Source: an uncultured bacterium (lineage in GTDB: Bacteria > Cyanobacteriota > Vampirovibrionia > Gastranaerophilales > Gastranaerophilaceae). Taken from it: a stretch of 64,000 bases of DNA. Positions within the stretch are counted from its first letter, which is position 1; each line of letters opens with the position of its first letter. Positions 34,789-43,862 of the stretch are shown piece after piece. The notes beneath the pieces are model-generated. The model had not been told where the DNA came from. It did no database searches and worked only from the letters and a program-made list of their open reading frames with translations. The stretch covers positions 257,069 to 321,068 of the forward strand of contig CACWTN010000001.1 of the NCBI GenBank assembly GCA_902763805.1, in the 5' to 3' direction. The position numbers and the translations under genes are program-made.

Positions 34789-35748
34789 TTAAGCCACAGC
34801 AGGGCTTGCAGAGTTCTTTTTATCTTCCCAGATATCGATAAGTACTGAGCAGAAGAATATGCTTGAATATGTACCAATTGCGATACCGAGAATCATAGCG
34901 AGAACGAAATCTTTGGTTGTAACTCCGCCGAGGAAGTACAGTGCAAACAGTGTTATCAGGGTTGATAACGAGGTGTTAATACTTCTTGTAAGAGTTTGGT
35001 TAATACTTGAGTTCATTATTTCGCTGAATGACATTTTCTTACCGTAGTATTTAAGGTTTTCACGTACACGGTCGAAAACAACGATGGTATCGTGAACAGA
35101 TGCACCGATAACTGTCAGAACTGCGGTTACAAAGAGTGCATCAACCTGAACGTTAAAGAATAATCCGAGTATTGAGAAAACACCGATAACGAACAGTGAG
35201 TCGTGAACCAGACCGAGTATTGCAGCGAGTGCATAATTGAACTGGAATTGGAATGTCAGATATGCGATAATACCCAATAATGCCAGCGATAGTGCTATTA
35301 AAGAGTTTTTAAACAGCTCTTTACCCAAAGTAGGTCCTACTGATGTTACAGAAACAAGTTCTGAGTTCGGAAAGCTTTTTTCAACGACTGCTGTAATTTT
35401 ATCCTGGTCATTTGAACCTTCTTCAATAAATTTTGTTCTTATGGAAAGAATGGATTTCAAATCAGAATCGGTATTATCGTTAACGTGAATAATCTGTAAA
35501 TAAGGATTTTCAATTCCGTTTTGTGCAAGTTCCGTCCTGACTGAAGCCATTTTTTCGTTGGTAATATCCTCTTTCACACCGTACTGTGTAGTTGTACCGC
35601 CGGTATAGTCAATACCGACCTTAAGCGGTGCGTGAGTAGGATAAGTTATTGATGAATAAATCATCGCAATTATTCCCGGTGTCAGCAGACATGCTGAAAT
35701 TGCCAGGCATAAAAATCTGTATTTTACTATATCTAATTTAAGTTTCAT
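34789..35748 (-). CDS. secF: Protein translocase subunit SecF
   Basis: SecF works with SecD to pull exported proteins through SecYEG using proton-motive force. About 319 residues from the ATG at 35748, which has GGGGAGGA upstream; a longer in-frame start overlaps secD and is less likely. The periplasmic domain has KVGIDYTGGTTTQYGV, and the membrane part has LTVIGASVHDTIVVFDRVREN and RSINTSLSTLITLFALYFLGG. Confidence 0.95.
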   Translation of the reverse strand: MKLKLDIVKYRFLCLAISACLLTPGIIAMIYSSITYPTHAPLKVGIDYTGGTTTQYGVKEDITNEKMASVRTELAQNGIENPYLQIIHVNDNTDSDLKSILSIRTKFIEEGSNDQDKITAVVEKSFPNSELVSVTSVGPTLGKELFKNSLIALSLALLGIIAYLTFQFQFNYALAAILGLVHDSLFVIGVFSILGLFFNVQVDALFVTAVLTVIGASVHDTIVVFDRVRENLKYYGKKMSFSEIMNSSINQTLTRSINTSLSTLITLFALYFLGGVTTKDFVLAMILGIAIGTYSSIFFCSVLIDIWEDKKNSASPAVA

Positions 35749-35764
35749 TATTATCTGTCCTCCC

Positions 35765-37075
35765 CTAGTCCAAAATACCAAACTTAGCTTTTTCACGTTT
35801 AGTTTCAACAGCCTGATATTCCTGGTCTATTTCTTCCTGAGTTAAACCGAATAACCATGGTTTTTCAAGTTTGCCCGTGCCGAATACAAGGTGCATAAAG
35901 TTTCTTGTAATCGTAATAGCAGAGAACATAGAAACAATAACACCAATAGCAAGTGTCAGGGCAAACCCTTTAACTATACTTGTTCCTAAGCAATAAAGGA
36001 TTGCACAGGTAATAATAGTTGTCATATTTGAGTCAAAAATACTTGTGAATGCTCTGTCAAAACCTGAATTGATAGCCGTAAACAGCGTTCTGCCGGCTCT
36101 CAGTTCTTCTTTGGTTCTTTCAAAAATTAATATGTTGGCATCAACCGCCATACCAATTGAAAGAATAAACCCTGCAATACCTGCAAGTGTAAGAGTTACA
36201 GGAACTGCTTTAAATATTGCAAACAAGAATAAACCGTATAAGCAGAGAGCAATGTCAGCGATAGCACCCGGAGCTCTGTAGTATAAAATCATGAATAACA
36301 TTACAAATCCAAGACCTATAGCTCCGGCAACTTTTGATTTCGCAATTGAATCAGCACCGAGAGTAGGTCCTACGGTATTTTCTTCAATGATTTTAGCCGG
36401 AACAGGAAGTGCGCCTGCGTTTAACAGGTCAGCCATTTGTTTTGCTTCCTGAGGACTGAAACCGTCATTTCCGCCGGAAATCTGAGCATTACCGCTTGTA
36501 ATAGGTTCTCTGATAACTGGTGCTGACTGAAGTTCGCCGTTAAAGAAGATTGCCATCGGCTGATTAACCAGTCTTTTTGTTAAATTGCCGAACAGTTTTG
36601 TACCTTCCATATCGAATTCAAGGTCAACAACAAATTGTCCGGTTTGTCCGCTTGTCTTGAATTCAGCTTTATTAAGCTGTTTACCTGTCAAACCTGTAGA
36701 TTTCCAGCCGATAATTTCGCCTGAAGCATCTTTTACAGGTTCTTTAAATTCAAGCTCTGCTGTTTCACCCAGGTATGCTTTTGCCTGATTTAAGTCTGAA
36801 ACATCAGGAATTTCAACAACAAGCCTTCTGTCGCCTGCTCTCTGAACAACAGTTTCAGCTACACCAAGTTTGTTAACACGATTTTCGATAGCAAACTGCA
36901 AGCTTGACATCATATCAGGTGTAACTTCTCCGCCATTAATCGGTTGAGCTTCAAGAACAAGTCTTGATCCGCCGACAAGGTCCAAACCAAGTTTTGTAGG
37001 CTTTGTGCAGATTACTACTACAGATATTATAGCAAGTGCAACAATCACCCAGAACAGAATAAGTTTATTCTTCAT
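35765..37075 (-). CDS. secD: Protein translocase subunit SecD
   Basis: 436 residues, of the shorter SecD type. N-terminal TM, then GLDLVGGSRLVLEA, periplasmic P1 region, the segment AILDGELQSAPVI-like (AIFFNGELQSAPVIREPITSG), and the six-helix part with LAGIAGFILSIGMAVDANILIFERTKEELR and GFALTLAIGVIVSMFSAITITRNFM. Start has AAAGGAG. Directly upstream of secF, as usual. Confidence 0.96.
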   Translation of the reverse strand: MKNKLILFWVIVALAIISVVVICTKPTKLGLDLVGGSRLVLEAQPINGGEVTPDMMSSLQFAIENRVNKLGVAETVVQRAGDRRLVVEIPDVSDLNQAKAYLGETAELEFKEPVKDASGEIIGWKSTGLTGKQLNKAEFKTSGQTGQFVVDLEFDMEGTKLFGNLTKRLVNQPMAIFFNGELQSAPVIREPITSGNAQISGGNDGFSPQEAKQMADLLNAGALPVPAKIIEENTVGPTLGADSIAKSKVAGAIGLGFVMLFMILYYRAPGAIADIALCLYGLFLFAIFKAVPVTLTLAGIAGFILSIGMAVDANILIFERTKEELRAGRTLFTAINSGFDRAFTSIFDSNMTTIITCAILYCLGTSIVKGFALTLAIGVIVSMFSAITITRNFMHLVFGTGKLEKPWLFGLTQEEIDQEYQAVETKREKAKFGILD

Positions 37076-37173
37076 CTATTTACTCCTTTATATCCTATGT
37101 TCTTATTGTATATCAAACATAATGAATGTGAATAAGTGAACAGGTGAATTGGTGAATAAATTTGTTTTTCTTC

Positions 37174-38052
37174 TTAAATAGCATCAAGTGTAAAGAATAA
37201 ATCAGCTTTTTCTGCTTTGGTAAGCTCAACAAGCGGACGTCTTACGTATTCTTCAATTAAGTCTTTATATGCGAGAGCTGCTTTAACAGGAACCGGGTTC
37301 GGTGCCATAAACAGTTTTTTAAATATCGGGTAAAGTTTTCTGTGCATATTGCCGGCAGTTAAAGCGTCGCCTGTTTTAAAGTTTCTTATCATAGATTTTA
37401 TTTCTGTTCCGAACAGATGTGATGCAACTGATACAACACCGTGTGCGCCAACAGAAAGCATAGGAAGCGTAAGACTGTCATCACCTGAATATATAGCAAA
37501 ATCGCTCGGACAGCTTAATTTTAGCTCGGTAATAACATCCAAATCGCCAAAGCTTTGTTTAAGTGCGACAATATTTTTGTATTTTCTTGCAAGAGTTTTT
37601 ACCGTTTCAACAGACATATTTACTCCTGTTCTTGAAGGGATATTGTATAAAATTACCGGCAAATCGGTTGCTTCCGCAACAGCAGAAAAGTGTTCTATCA
37701 TACCTGCCTGTGAAGGTTTGTTATAATATGGGACAACAGTCAGAATAGCATCAGCACCTTCCTTTTCAGCTCTTTTTGCTGTTATAACAGCCGTTTCAGT
37801 AGAGTTAGATCCTGTGCCCATAATAACTTTGCCTTTTCCGGAAACTGCACGTTTAGCACTTGAAAGAACTTCAAGTTCTTCATCAAAAGACAAAGTCGGT
37901 GATTCTCCTGTTGTAGCAGTAACCAGTACTGCATCTGAACCGTTGTTTACGAGATAATTAGCCAAAAATTCCACTTTATCGTAGTCAACTTCTCTTTTTT
38001 CGTTGAATGGTGTTACCATTGCCGTAATAACTTCGCCTGCATCATATCTCAT
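37174..38052 (-). CDS. dapA: 4-hydroxy-tetrahydrodipicolinate synthase
   Basis: Condenses aspartate semialdehyde with pyruvate in lysine and diaminopimelate synthesis. 292 residues, TIM-barrel. MVTPFNEKREVDYDKVEFLANYLVNNGSDAVLVTATTGESPTLSFDEE gives the substrate loop (TTGES); the catalytic Tyr lies in LYNIPSRTGV and the Schiff-base Lys in NIVALKQSFGD, where most homologues have KEASGD. It has its own promoter. Confidence 0.95.
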   Translation of the reverse strand: MRYDAGEVITAMVTPFNEKREVDYDKVEFLANYLVNNGSDAVLVTATTGESPTLSFDEELEVLSSAKRAVSGKGKVIMGTGSNSTETAVITAKRAEKEGADAILTVVPYYNKPSQAGMIEHFSAVAEATDLPVILYNIPSRTGVNMSVETVKTLARKYKNIVALKQSFGDLDVITELKLSCPSDFAIYSGDDSLTLPMLSVGAHGVVSVASHLFGTEIKSMIRNFKTGDALTAGNMHRKLYPIFKKLFMAPNPVPVKAALAYKDLIEEYVRRPLVELTKAEKADLFFTLDAI

Positions 38053-38084
38053 AAATTATCCCCTTATTCTAAATTTATTTACCA

Positions 38085-38090
38085 ATTATA
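38085..38090 (-). promoter_or_regulatory. -10 box of dapA
   Basis: TATAAT on the minus strand, 32 bases before the dapA ATG, with AAGGGGATAA in the leader. It overlaps the end of the upstream gene. Confidence 0.5.
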
Positions 38091-38942
38091 CTATAATATT
38101 TCTCTAAATTCATGTACTTCAATAGAGCTGTCGTTTCCGTGAAAAATTCCGACACTTTCTGTTCCGAATGCGTGCGATTTGTTACATTTATATCTCAGTA
38201 ATGTATCCGCACAGAATATTATTTTACCAAAACCTTGTAAATGTGCCAATTTTTTTAACTGTGCAATATTATCTCCTGCCTGAACACAGATTGCGTAATC
38301 AAGAGGCGAGGAGGATTTTTTTATCTTAAATAATATGTCAAGAATATTGTCGATTTTGTTAAAATCAGAAAAACGATATAAAAATCCGCCTTCAAAATCT
38401 TCAAAGTGGATATTTGTTTTTTTGTACAAAATATCATTCATGGAATTATTCAGGTCAGGTACATTAAATTTATCTTTACTGTTAATGAATTTCTTTTGTA
38501 ATCTTGTATGAATTAAAATCATATATTCGAAGATTTGTTGTTCATGTACAATAACATTATTTTTTAAATTTCTGTTAAACTCTTTTTCTATGGCTTTTTT
38601 GTGTGCAATATGCATGTTTTCATAAGAATCTCTGAAATTATTAATACCTTCAAGCAAAAATCTCAAAACCACCATTAAACACATTAATAAAACCATAGCA
38701 ACAATAAATTTGCCGTCTAAATTGTTGCCTCCCAAAGCAAAAGAGAATGGAAAAATATTGTTGGCAAAATTCAGTAAAGCATCCATGGAAGGTTTTATAA
38801 AATTCAGCCAATTCCATTGTGCTTTGAAAATACTTTCCAGCCAGTAAATAACTGTTGTCATTATGTAAAAAGAGCAAATAAGACTCAGAGTTTGTCCTAT
38901 GTTGTTCAAGTTATTAAAAAACCACATAATTATTTTATGCAT
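38091..38942 (-). CDS. Hypothetical membrane protein, 283 aa
   Basis: Not recognised. Two N-terminal membrane segments (residues about 14-35 and 63-90) are followed by a soluble, charged C-terminal region of about 190 residues that contains RLQKKFINSKDKFNVPDLN and IDNILDILFKIKKSSSPLDYAICVQAGDN. The end reads HAFGTESVGIFHGNDSSIEVHEFREIL. It lies between panC and dapA on the same strand, 15 bases after panC. Confidence 0.75.
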   Translation of the reverse strand: MHKIIMWFFNNLNNIGQTLSLICSFYIMTTVIYWLESIFKAQWNWLNFIKPSMDALLNFANNIFPFSFALGGNNLDGKFIVAMVLLMCLMVVLRFLLEGINNFRDSYENMHIAHKKAIEKEFNRNLKNNVIVHEQQIFEYMILIHTRLQKKFINSKDKFNVPDLNNSMNDILYKKTNIHFEDFEGGFLYRFSDFNKIDNILDILFKIKKSSSPLDYAICVQAGDNIAQLKKLAHLQGFGKIIFCADTLLRYKCNKSHAFGTESVGIFHGNDSSIEVHEFREIL

Positions 38943-38956
38943 TTATAAACTCCAAA

Positions 38957-39811
38957 TTATTTAAGATAGATATTATCAATCAATCTTACATTTTCAACCC
39001 TGCAGGCAATAAGAGCAATAGAATTCTCGTCTGCTTTAGTTTTGTTTTCAAGAGTATTTCTGTCAACGATTTCCAAATATTCCATGTCGTGCTTATCTGT
39101 TAAAAAGCTGTAAGCAGTTTCTTTCAGAGCTTCAACATCCGTAATGCCTTTTTCGTAACAGGATTTAATATTATTTAAGATTTTGCTCAAAACAAGCGCA
39201 TCTTTTTTACCTTGTTCTGAAAGGTATTTGTTTCTTGAGCTTAGCGCAAGTCCTGATTCTTCTCTGACTATCGGACACTGGATAATTTGAATGGGAACAT
39301 TAAGGTCTTTAACCATTTTTTTAATGATTATTACCTGTTGAGCATCTTTTTGTCCGAAGAATGCGTAATCAGGCTGAACAATGTTAAACAGCTTAAGTAC
39401 AACCGTGCAAACTCCGTCAAAGTGTCCTGTTCTTGTTTTTCCGCAGAGCGTGTTTACGTAGAAAAACGGCGGACAAACGTAAGTCAGAGTATCGTTTGAA
39501 AGTCTTCGACCTTCGCCGTACATTTCGTCAGCTGAAGGAGCAAAAACGATATCAACACCTTCTTTGCTGCAAAGCTCCATATCAGCATCTAGGGTTCTCG
39601 GATATTTATCAAAATCTTCTGACGGCCCGAATTGAATAGGATTAACAAAATCCGAAACGACAACTTTGTCGCAAGTTTCTTTTGCTTTTTTGATTAAACT
39701 CAAATGTCCTGCGTGAAGCGCCCCCATTGTGGGAACCAGCCCTACGGTTAAACCCTCTTTCTTCCATTTCAGAACTTCTGTTCTGACTTCTTCTATTTTA
39801 TGAAATAACAT
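38957..39811 (-). CDS. panC: Pantothenate synthetase
   Basis: Joins pantoate and beta-alanine with ATP to make vitamin B5. About 284 residues from the ATG at 39811 (AGAGGGA upstream; a TATAAT lies 26 bases before it). Motifs: VPTMGALHAGHLSLIKKAK (HIGH-like), DFVNPIQFGPSEDFDKYPRTLDADMELC, TGHFDGVCTVVLKLFNIVQPDYAFFGQKDAQQ, and REESGLALSSRNKYLS. Confidence 0.97.
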   Translation of the reverse strand: MLFHKIEEVRTEVLKWKKEGLTVGLVPTMGALHAGHLSLIKKAKETCDKVVVSDFVNPIQFGPSEDFDKYPRTLDADMELCSKEGVDIVFAPSADEMYGEGRRLSNDTLTYVCPPFFYVNTLCGKTRTGHFDGVCTVVLKLFNIVQPDYAFFGQKDAQQVIIIKKMVKDLNVPIQIIQCPIVREESGLALSSRNKYLSEQGKKDALVLSKILNNIKSCYEKGITDVEALKETAYSFLTDKHDMEYLEIVDRNTLENKTKADENSIALIACRVENVRLIDNIYLK

Positions 39812-39892
39812 TTTAAATCCCTCTTTTGACAAGGTAATTATACCATACAAAAACACCAAAATATATATTATGATGTATAAATGTACTTGTGT

Positions 39893-40720
39893 TTATGAAA
39901 AAAGTTTTTCTTTTTCTTCTTTATTCAGTTCAAAAGACTCTTTATCAGAAGGAAATAAACCTTCTTTAACTTCCTGTTTATAAGCTAAAACTCCCTTCAT
40001 AATATCGTCGTGAAGGTTTGCATATTTTTTAACAAATTTAGGTGTAAAATCGGTAAATTTACCTAAAATATCATCAATAACAACAATCTGACCGGAACAA
40101 TTTACTCCTGCCCCGATTCCTATTGTCGGAATATTCAGATTTTCTGTAATATATTTTGCACTGTCAGCCGGCATAAGTTCGAGTACAATGCCGAAACAAC
40201 CTGCTTCTTCAAGTTTCTTTGCGCTTTCTAAAATTGCTTCAATTTTATCCGAAGTTTTTCCCTGAATTTTGTGTCCGCCCAAAGCGTTCATCAACTGCGG
40301 AGTAAATCCCAGATGACCGAGAACGGGAATGCCTGATTCGGTGCATCTTTTAATCAGATTTATTATATGGTCGTTACAACCCTCAAGTTTAACGGCATTT
40401 GCTCCCGCTTTAATCATTTTGCCTGCGTTTTCAAGTCCCTGAGCAACAGAAAGGTTATAGCTCATAAAAGGCATATCACCGATAATAAACGAGTTTTTTG
40501 CTCCTCTGGCAACAGCGCTTACAAAAATCAGCATCTCGTCAATGGTTATGTTATAAGTATTTTCGTGACCTAAAACAACCATAGCCAATGAATCGCCTAC
40601 CAAAATAGCATCAACTTCTGCCTTATCCAAAACCTGTGCTGTTGAATAATCATAGGCGGTAAGCATTGCTATTTTTTCATTGTTATTTTTTAAAGTTTGA
40701 AATGACGATACTGTTTTCAT
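39893..40720 (-). CDS. panB: 3-methyl-2-oxobutanoate hydroxymethyltransferase
   Basis: First enzyme of pantothenate synthesis. About 275 residues. The start MKTVSSFQTLKNNNEKIAMLTAYDYSTAQ is chosen over an upstream frame extension. Key segments are VDAILVGDSLAMVVLGHENT, GANAVKLEG, PVLGHLGFTPQ and IPTIGIGAGVNCSGQIVVIDDILG. It starts 5 bases after the yvcK stop. With panC this gives pantothenate from ketoisovalerate. Confidence 0.97.
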   Translation of the reverse strand: MKTVSSFQTLKNNNEKIAMLTAYDYSTAQVLDKAEVDAILVGDSLAMVVLGHENTYNITIDEMLIFVSAVARGAKNSFIIGDMPFMSYNLSVAQGLENAGKMIKAGANAVKLEGCNDHIINLIKRCTESGIPVLGHLGFTPQLMNALGGHKIQGKTSDKIEAILESAKKLEEAGCFGIVLELMPADSAKYITENLNIPTIGIGAGVNCSGQIVVIDDILGKFTDFTPKFVKKYANLHDDIMKGVLAYKQEVKEGLFPSDKESFELNKEEKEKLFS

Positions 40721-40725
40721 GATAG

Positions 40726-42045
40726 TTATTTCTTTAGTGACTTTCTGTACCAATAATGAATTGCTCTTGCCACGCGGTTAGAGGAATGACGCACAAGTCC
40801 TTCTTTGCTTTCCTGAATAAGTTTTTGTGAAACAATTTCTATTCCGATAGGGTTAATATTTTCCATATCCAGCCTTACAGGAATAGAACCCGATTTTGCG
40901 TATCCTTCGGAAATATTATCCGGCAGGTTGTTGTTAACAAGGACTGCGTCTACAATTTTCTTTCCTTTAGCGTGTTTAAATAATGCGTTAATATGGCTTG
41001 CAACGGTGTAATCTGTTGTTTCACCGGGTTGAGTCATAATATTGCAAACATATATTTTTCTTGCTTTTGATTTCATAATTGCGTCAACAATTCCGTTAAC
41101 AAGAAGGTTTGGAATAACGCTTGTATATAAACTTCCGGGACCAAGAATAATCAGGTCTGCATCGCCAATTGCATCAATAGCTTCAGGGAGAGCCTGACAG
41201 TCTTCCGGCTCGGTAAATAATCTTTTAATTTGACCTTGAGCTTCGGGGATGCTTGATTCACCGTGAACAATCCGTCCGTCTTCAAATTCCGCACCCAGCT
41301 TCATATCGTCTAATGTTGCGGGAAGAACAACGCCTCTGATGTTTAATACATTAGCGGATTCTTTAATTGCTTTAACCATATTTCCCGTAATTGAACAAAG
41401 GGCTGTAAGGAATAAATTACCAAAACTGTGTCCTTCAAGACCTTCACCTGTTTTAAATCTGTATTGAAAAAGTTCTGTAATTAAATCTTCATCATCACCT
41501 AATGCTGCAATACAGTTTCTTATATCTCCGGGAGGCAGAATACCCATTTCGTTTCTGAGCCTTCCTGAACTTCCTCCGTCGTCACCTACTGTAACAATAG
41601 CGGTAATATTACTGGTATATCTTTTTATACCTCTCAACAACATAGATAATCCTGTTCCGCCGCCTATTGCAACAACTTTTGCACCTCGGTTAAGCTTTCT
41701 TCTTCTGTATAATTTTTCTAAAACAGAGGAATTTCCTTTTGCGGAATCCATATCCATAATTGAAAGTGTGGTTTTTTGCCAGCCTTTAAAAAATATGATT
41801 GCACCAATTAAGATGAATACTGCTGCCAAAAAGTTAGACGGCAGGAATAATGCAGCCTGTCTTATAAGCTCAAGGGTTCTGTAAATAGGTCTGATATCTG
41901 CAAGTACCATAAACCCGAGAACAATCATTACCGAACCGAAGAAAATAAGCAAAAACCATCTTTTTACTTCCAGACCCGGAAGGAGCCAGCCTACTTCTTT
42001 TTTAACATTAACATTATCTTTTAAATCGTCTATATTAAATGCCAT
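40726..42045 (-). CDS. Gluconeogenesis factor YvcK / CofD-like protein
   Basis: 439 residues. The CofD-like domain starts near residue 115 with KVVAIGGGTGLSMLLRGIKRYTSNITAIVTVGDDGGSSGRLRNEMGILPPGDIRNCIAAL and later ADLIILGPGSLYTSVIPNLLVNGI. YvcK-type proteins bind UDP-sugars and affect peptidoglycan synthesis and cell shape. The N-terminus is an added segment with two membrane helices (residues about 30-95), seen in cyanobacterial-type homologues. It leads panB. Confidence 0.9.
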   Translation of the reverse strand: MAFNIDDLKDNVNVKKEVGWLLPGLEVKRWFLLIFFGSVMIVLGFMVLADIRPIYRTLELIRQAALFLPSNFLAAVFILIGAIIFFKGWQKTTLSIMDMDSAKGNSSVLEKLYRRRKLNRGAKVVAIGGGTGLSMLLRGIKRYTSNITAIVTVGDDGGSSGRLRNEMGILPPGDIRNCIAALGDDEDLITELFQYRFKTGEGLEGHSFGNLFLTALCSITGNMVKAIKESANVLNIRGVVLPATLDDMKLGAEFEDGRIVHGESSIPEAQGQIKRLFTEPEDCQALPEAIDAIGDADLIILGPGSLYTSVIPNLLVNGIVDAIMKSKARKIYVCNIMTQPGETTDYTVASHINALFKHAKGKKIVDAVLVNNNLPDNISEGYAKSGSIPVRLDMENINPIGIEIVSQKLIQESKEGLVRHSSNRVARAIHYWYRKSLKK

Positions 42046-42081
42046 CTTAAATACCTTCTATAAATTTGCTAATAATTACTC

Positions 42082-42876
42082 CTAATCTACCCAGCCTGAT
42101 AATTTTGCATTATTGTAATTGATAGGAGCCGGTGTAATCAATCTTTTAGCTTCTTTTATCAAATCCAAAGAGTTATTGTATTTGTTTGAGAAGTGAATAG
42201 TGTTAACTTCACACATACTCATTCCGCCTAAATTGTTGCGGATTTGCGAGGTGTGAAGCAGGTGCTGCAATCTTTTTATCATGTCGTAATTATTTGTATT
42301 ATCAGGGATTGCATAATCTACCGTCAAATCAGGATTATAAGTTTTTTCCAGACAGAGTTCCTGTGCAACGGGAATACAAACATAGTCGCCGACTTTTGAA
42401 ATTATGTCACCCATCGGACCATAGAAAACCAGCCAATCTGAGCATTTTTTAATGGCTTTTGCTACAGCTGAAGCGAATGTAAAATCTTCTCCGCAGGCTT
42501 TGTACATAGCACCGTGAGGTCTTACGTGTTCAATACTTAAACCGTAAGCCTTCGCAAAAGACATAATTGCGCTTACCTGATAAACAACAAGTGCTTCAAG
42601 CTCATCTTCTTTAAGCTCAACAGGTCTGTATCCAAATCCCTGAATGTCATTGAAACCGATATGAGCGCCGATTGCAACATTCTTTTCTTTTGCTTTTAAC
42701 AGCGCATCTTTAATTGTTATCGGGTCGCCTGCGTGAAATCCGCACGATATGTTGACTGAGCTTACGTAATCAAGAAGTTCAAACTCCTGATTGTTTCGGT
42801 AAACGCCGTATGCTTGCGCCAAATCACAGTTGAAATCTATATTTTTAATTGATTTTTTTTCTAATACTTCTTGCAT
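42082..42876 (-). CDS. pxpA: LamB/YcsF family protein (5-oxoprolinase subunit A-like)
   Basis: About 264 residues from the ATG at 42876, which has AAGGAG 6 bases upstream. Motifs: IDFNCDLAQAYGVYRN, SVNISCGFHAGDPITIKDALLKAKEKNVAIGAHIGFND and EHVRPHGAMYK. PxpA works with PxpB and PxpC to open 5-oxoproline; those genes are not in the window, and the family name alone does not prove the reaction. TATAAT at 42903-42898 gives its promoter. Confidence 0.85.
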   Translation of the reverse strand: MQEVLEKKSIKNIDFNCDLAQAYGVYRNNQEFELLDYVSSVNISCGFHAGDPITIKDALLKAKEKNVAIGAHIGFNDIQGFGYRPVELKEDELEALVVYQVSAIMSFAKAYGLSIEHVRPHGAMYKACGEDFTFASAVAKAIKKCSDWLVFYGPMGDIISKVGDYVCIPVAQELCLEKTYNPDLTVDYAIPDNTNNYDMIKRLQHLLHTSQIRNNLGGMSMCEVNTIHFSNKYNNSLDLIKEAKRLITPAPINYNNAKLSGWVD

Positions 42877-42925
42877 TAAAAACTCCTTTTTATTCAGATT
42901 ATACAATAAAAAAAAGAAATAAATC

Positions 42926-43771
42926 TTATATTAAATCAGTTTTTGAAATTTTCCTTTGCAGAACGGCAAGTATAAATATTATAATAAATAATACATAAGC
43001 CAAAGCACAGGCTTTTCCTACATCAAAATATTCAAAAGCATATTTATAAACAGAATAGACAATGATATTTGTGGCATCCTGAGGGCCGCCTTCCGTCATA
43101 ACATAAATTAAGTCAAAAACCTGAAAAGAAGAAATCAGCGTTACAAGCATAACAAAATAGGTTGTAGGTTTTAAAAGCGGAAGGGTTATTTTAAAGAATG
43201 TATCGCCGGCTCCGGCGCCGTCAATTTTTGCAGCTTCATACAGGCTGTTATCAATAGTTGAAAAACCTGTTAAGAATAAAACAACATTGTATCCGACAAG
43301 TTTCCATACGGATACAAAAATTAAAACGGGCATAGCAAGCCTTGTGTCAAACAGCCAGGTTAAATGAGTTCTTAATAAAGTGTTTACCGCACCGATATTA
43401 GGGTCAAAAATCCACCCCCAAACTATTGCAATTACAACAGCAGGAGTAATAAACGGAAGAAAATAAATTGCCTTAAATGCTTCGCTTCCCCTGATTTTTG
43501 TATTCAGAGCGGATGCCGTAACAAGCGGAATAATTACCGCAAAAACAGTTGTTGAAATTGCATAAACAAAAGTATTAACCAAAATCTGCAAAAATCCGCC
43601 CTGTGTCAAAATTGCTTTATAATTATCAAATCCGACAAATTTTATTTCATTGAGCAAATCCCAGTCCGTAAAACTTAGCGCAAATGAGCAGAAAATCGGA
43701 ATAATAATAAATACAAAAGTTCCGATTAGTGCAGGTAATATAAATAAATATTCGCTTTGTTTTTTATCCAT
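42926..43771 (-). CDS. Sugar ABC transporter permease, MalF/UgpA type
   Basis: About 281 residues, six membrane spans, with EAA loop SLYEAAKIDGAGAGDTFFKITLPLLKP. The start is the ATG at 43771 (MDKKQSEYLF), 6 bases from TATAAT. As with the permease at 7314, no binding protein, MalG-type permease or ATPase is adjacent. The two are paralogues within the same subfamily rather than partners, because a transporter needs one MalF and one MalG type. Confidence 0.88.
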   Translation of the reverse strand: MDKKQSEYLFILPALIGTFVFIIIPIFCSFALSFTDWDLLNEIKFVGFDNYKAILTQGGFLQILVNTFVYAISTTVFAVIIPLVTASALNTKIRGSEAFKAIYFLPFITPAVVIAIVWGWIFDPNIGAVNTLLRTHLTWLFDTRLAMPVLIFVSVWKLVGYNVVLFLTGFSTIDNSLYEAAKIDGAGAGDTFFKITLPLLKPTTYFVMLVTLISSFQVFDLIYVMTEGGPQDATNIIVYSVYKYAFEYFDVGKACALAYVLFIIIFILAVLQRKISKTDLI

Positions 43772-43783
43772 AATAATATTATA
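43772..43783 (-). promoter_or_regulatory. Leaderless-type -10 box of the permease
   Basis: TATAAT at 43783-43778 on the minus strand, followed by ATTATT and the ATG at 43771. The -35 is weak (TTGTGT at 19 bp). Confidence 0.5.
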
Positions 43784-43862
43784 TAGAAATGGCAAAAAAG
43801 GTACACAAAAATTTATTTATGCTAATATTTTGTTAAGAAGATAAATATAATAAGGAGATAAA

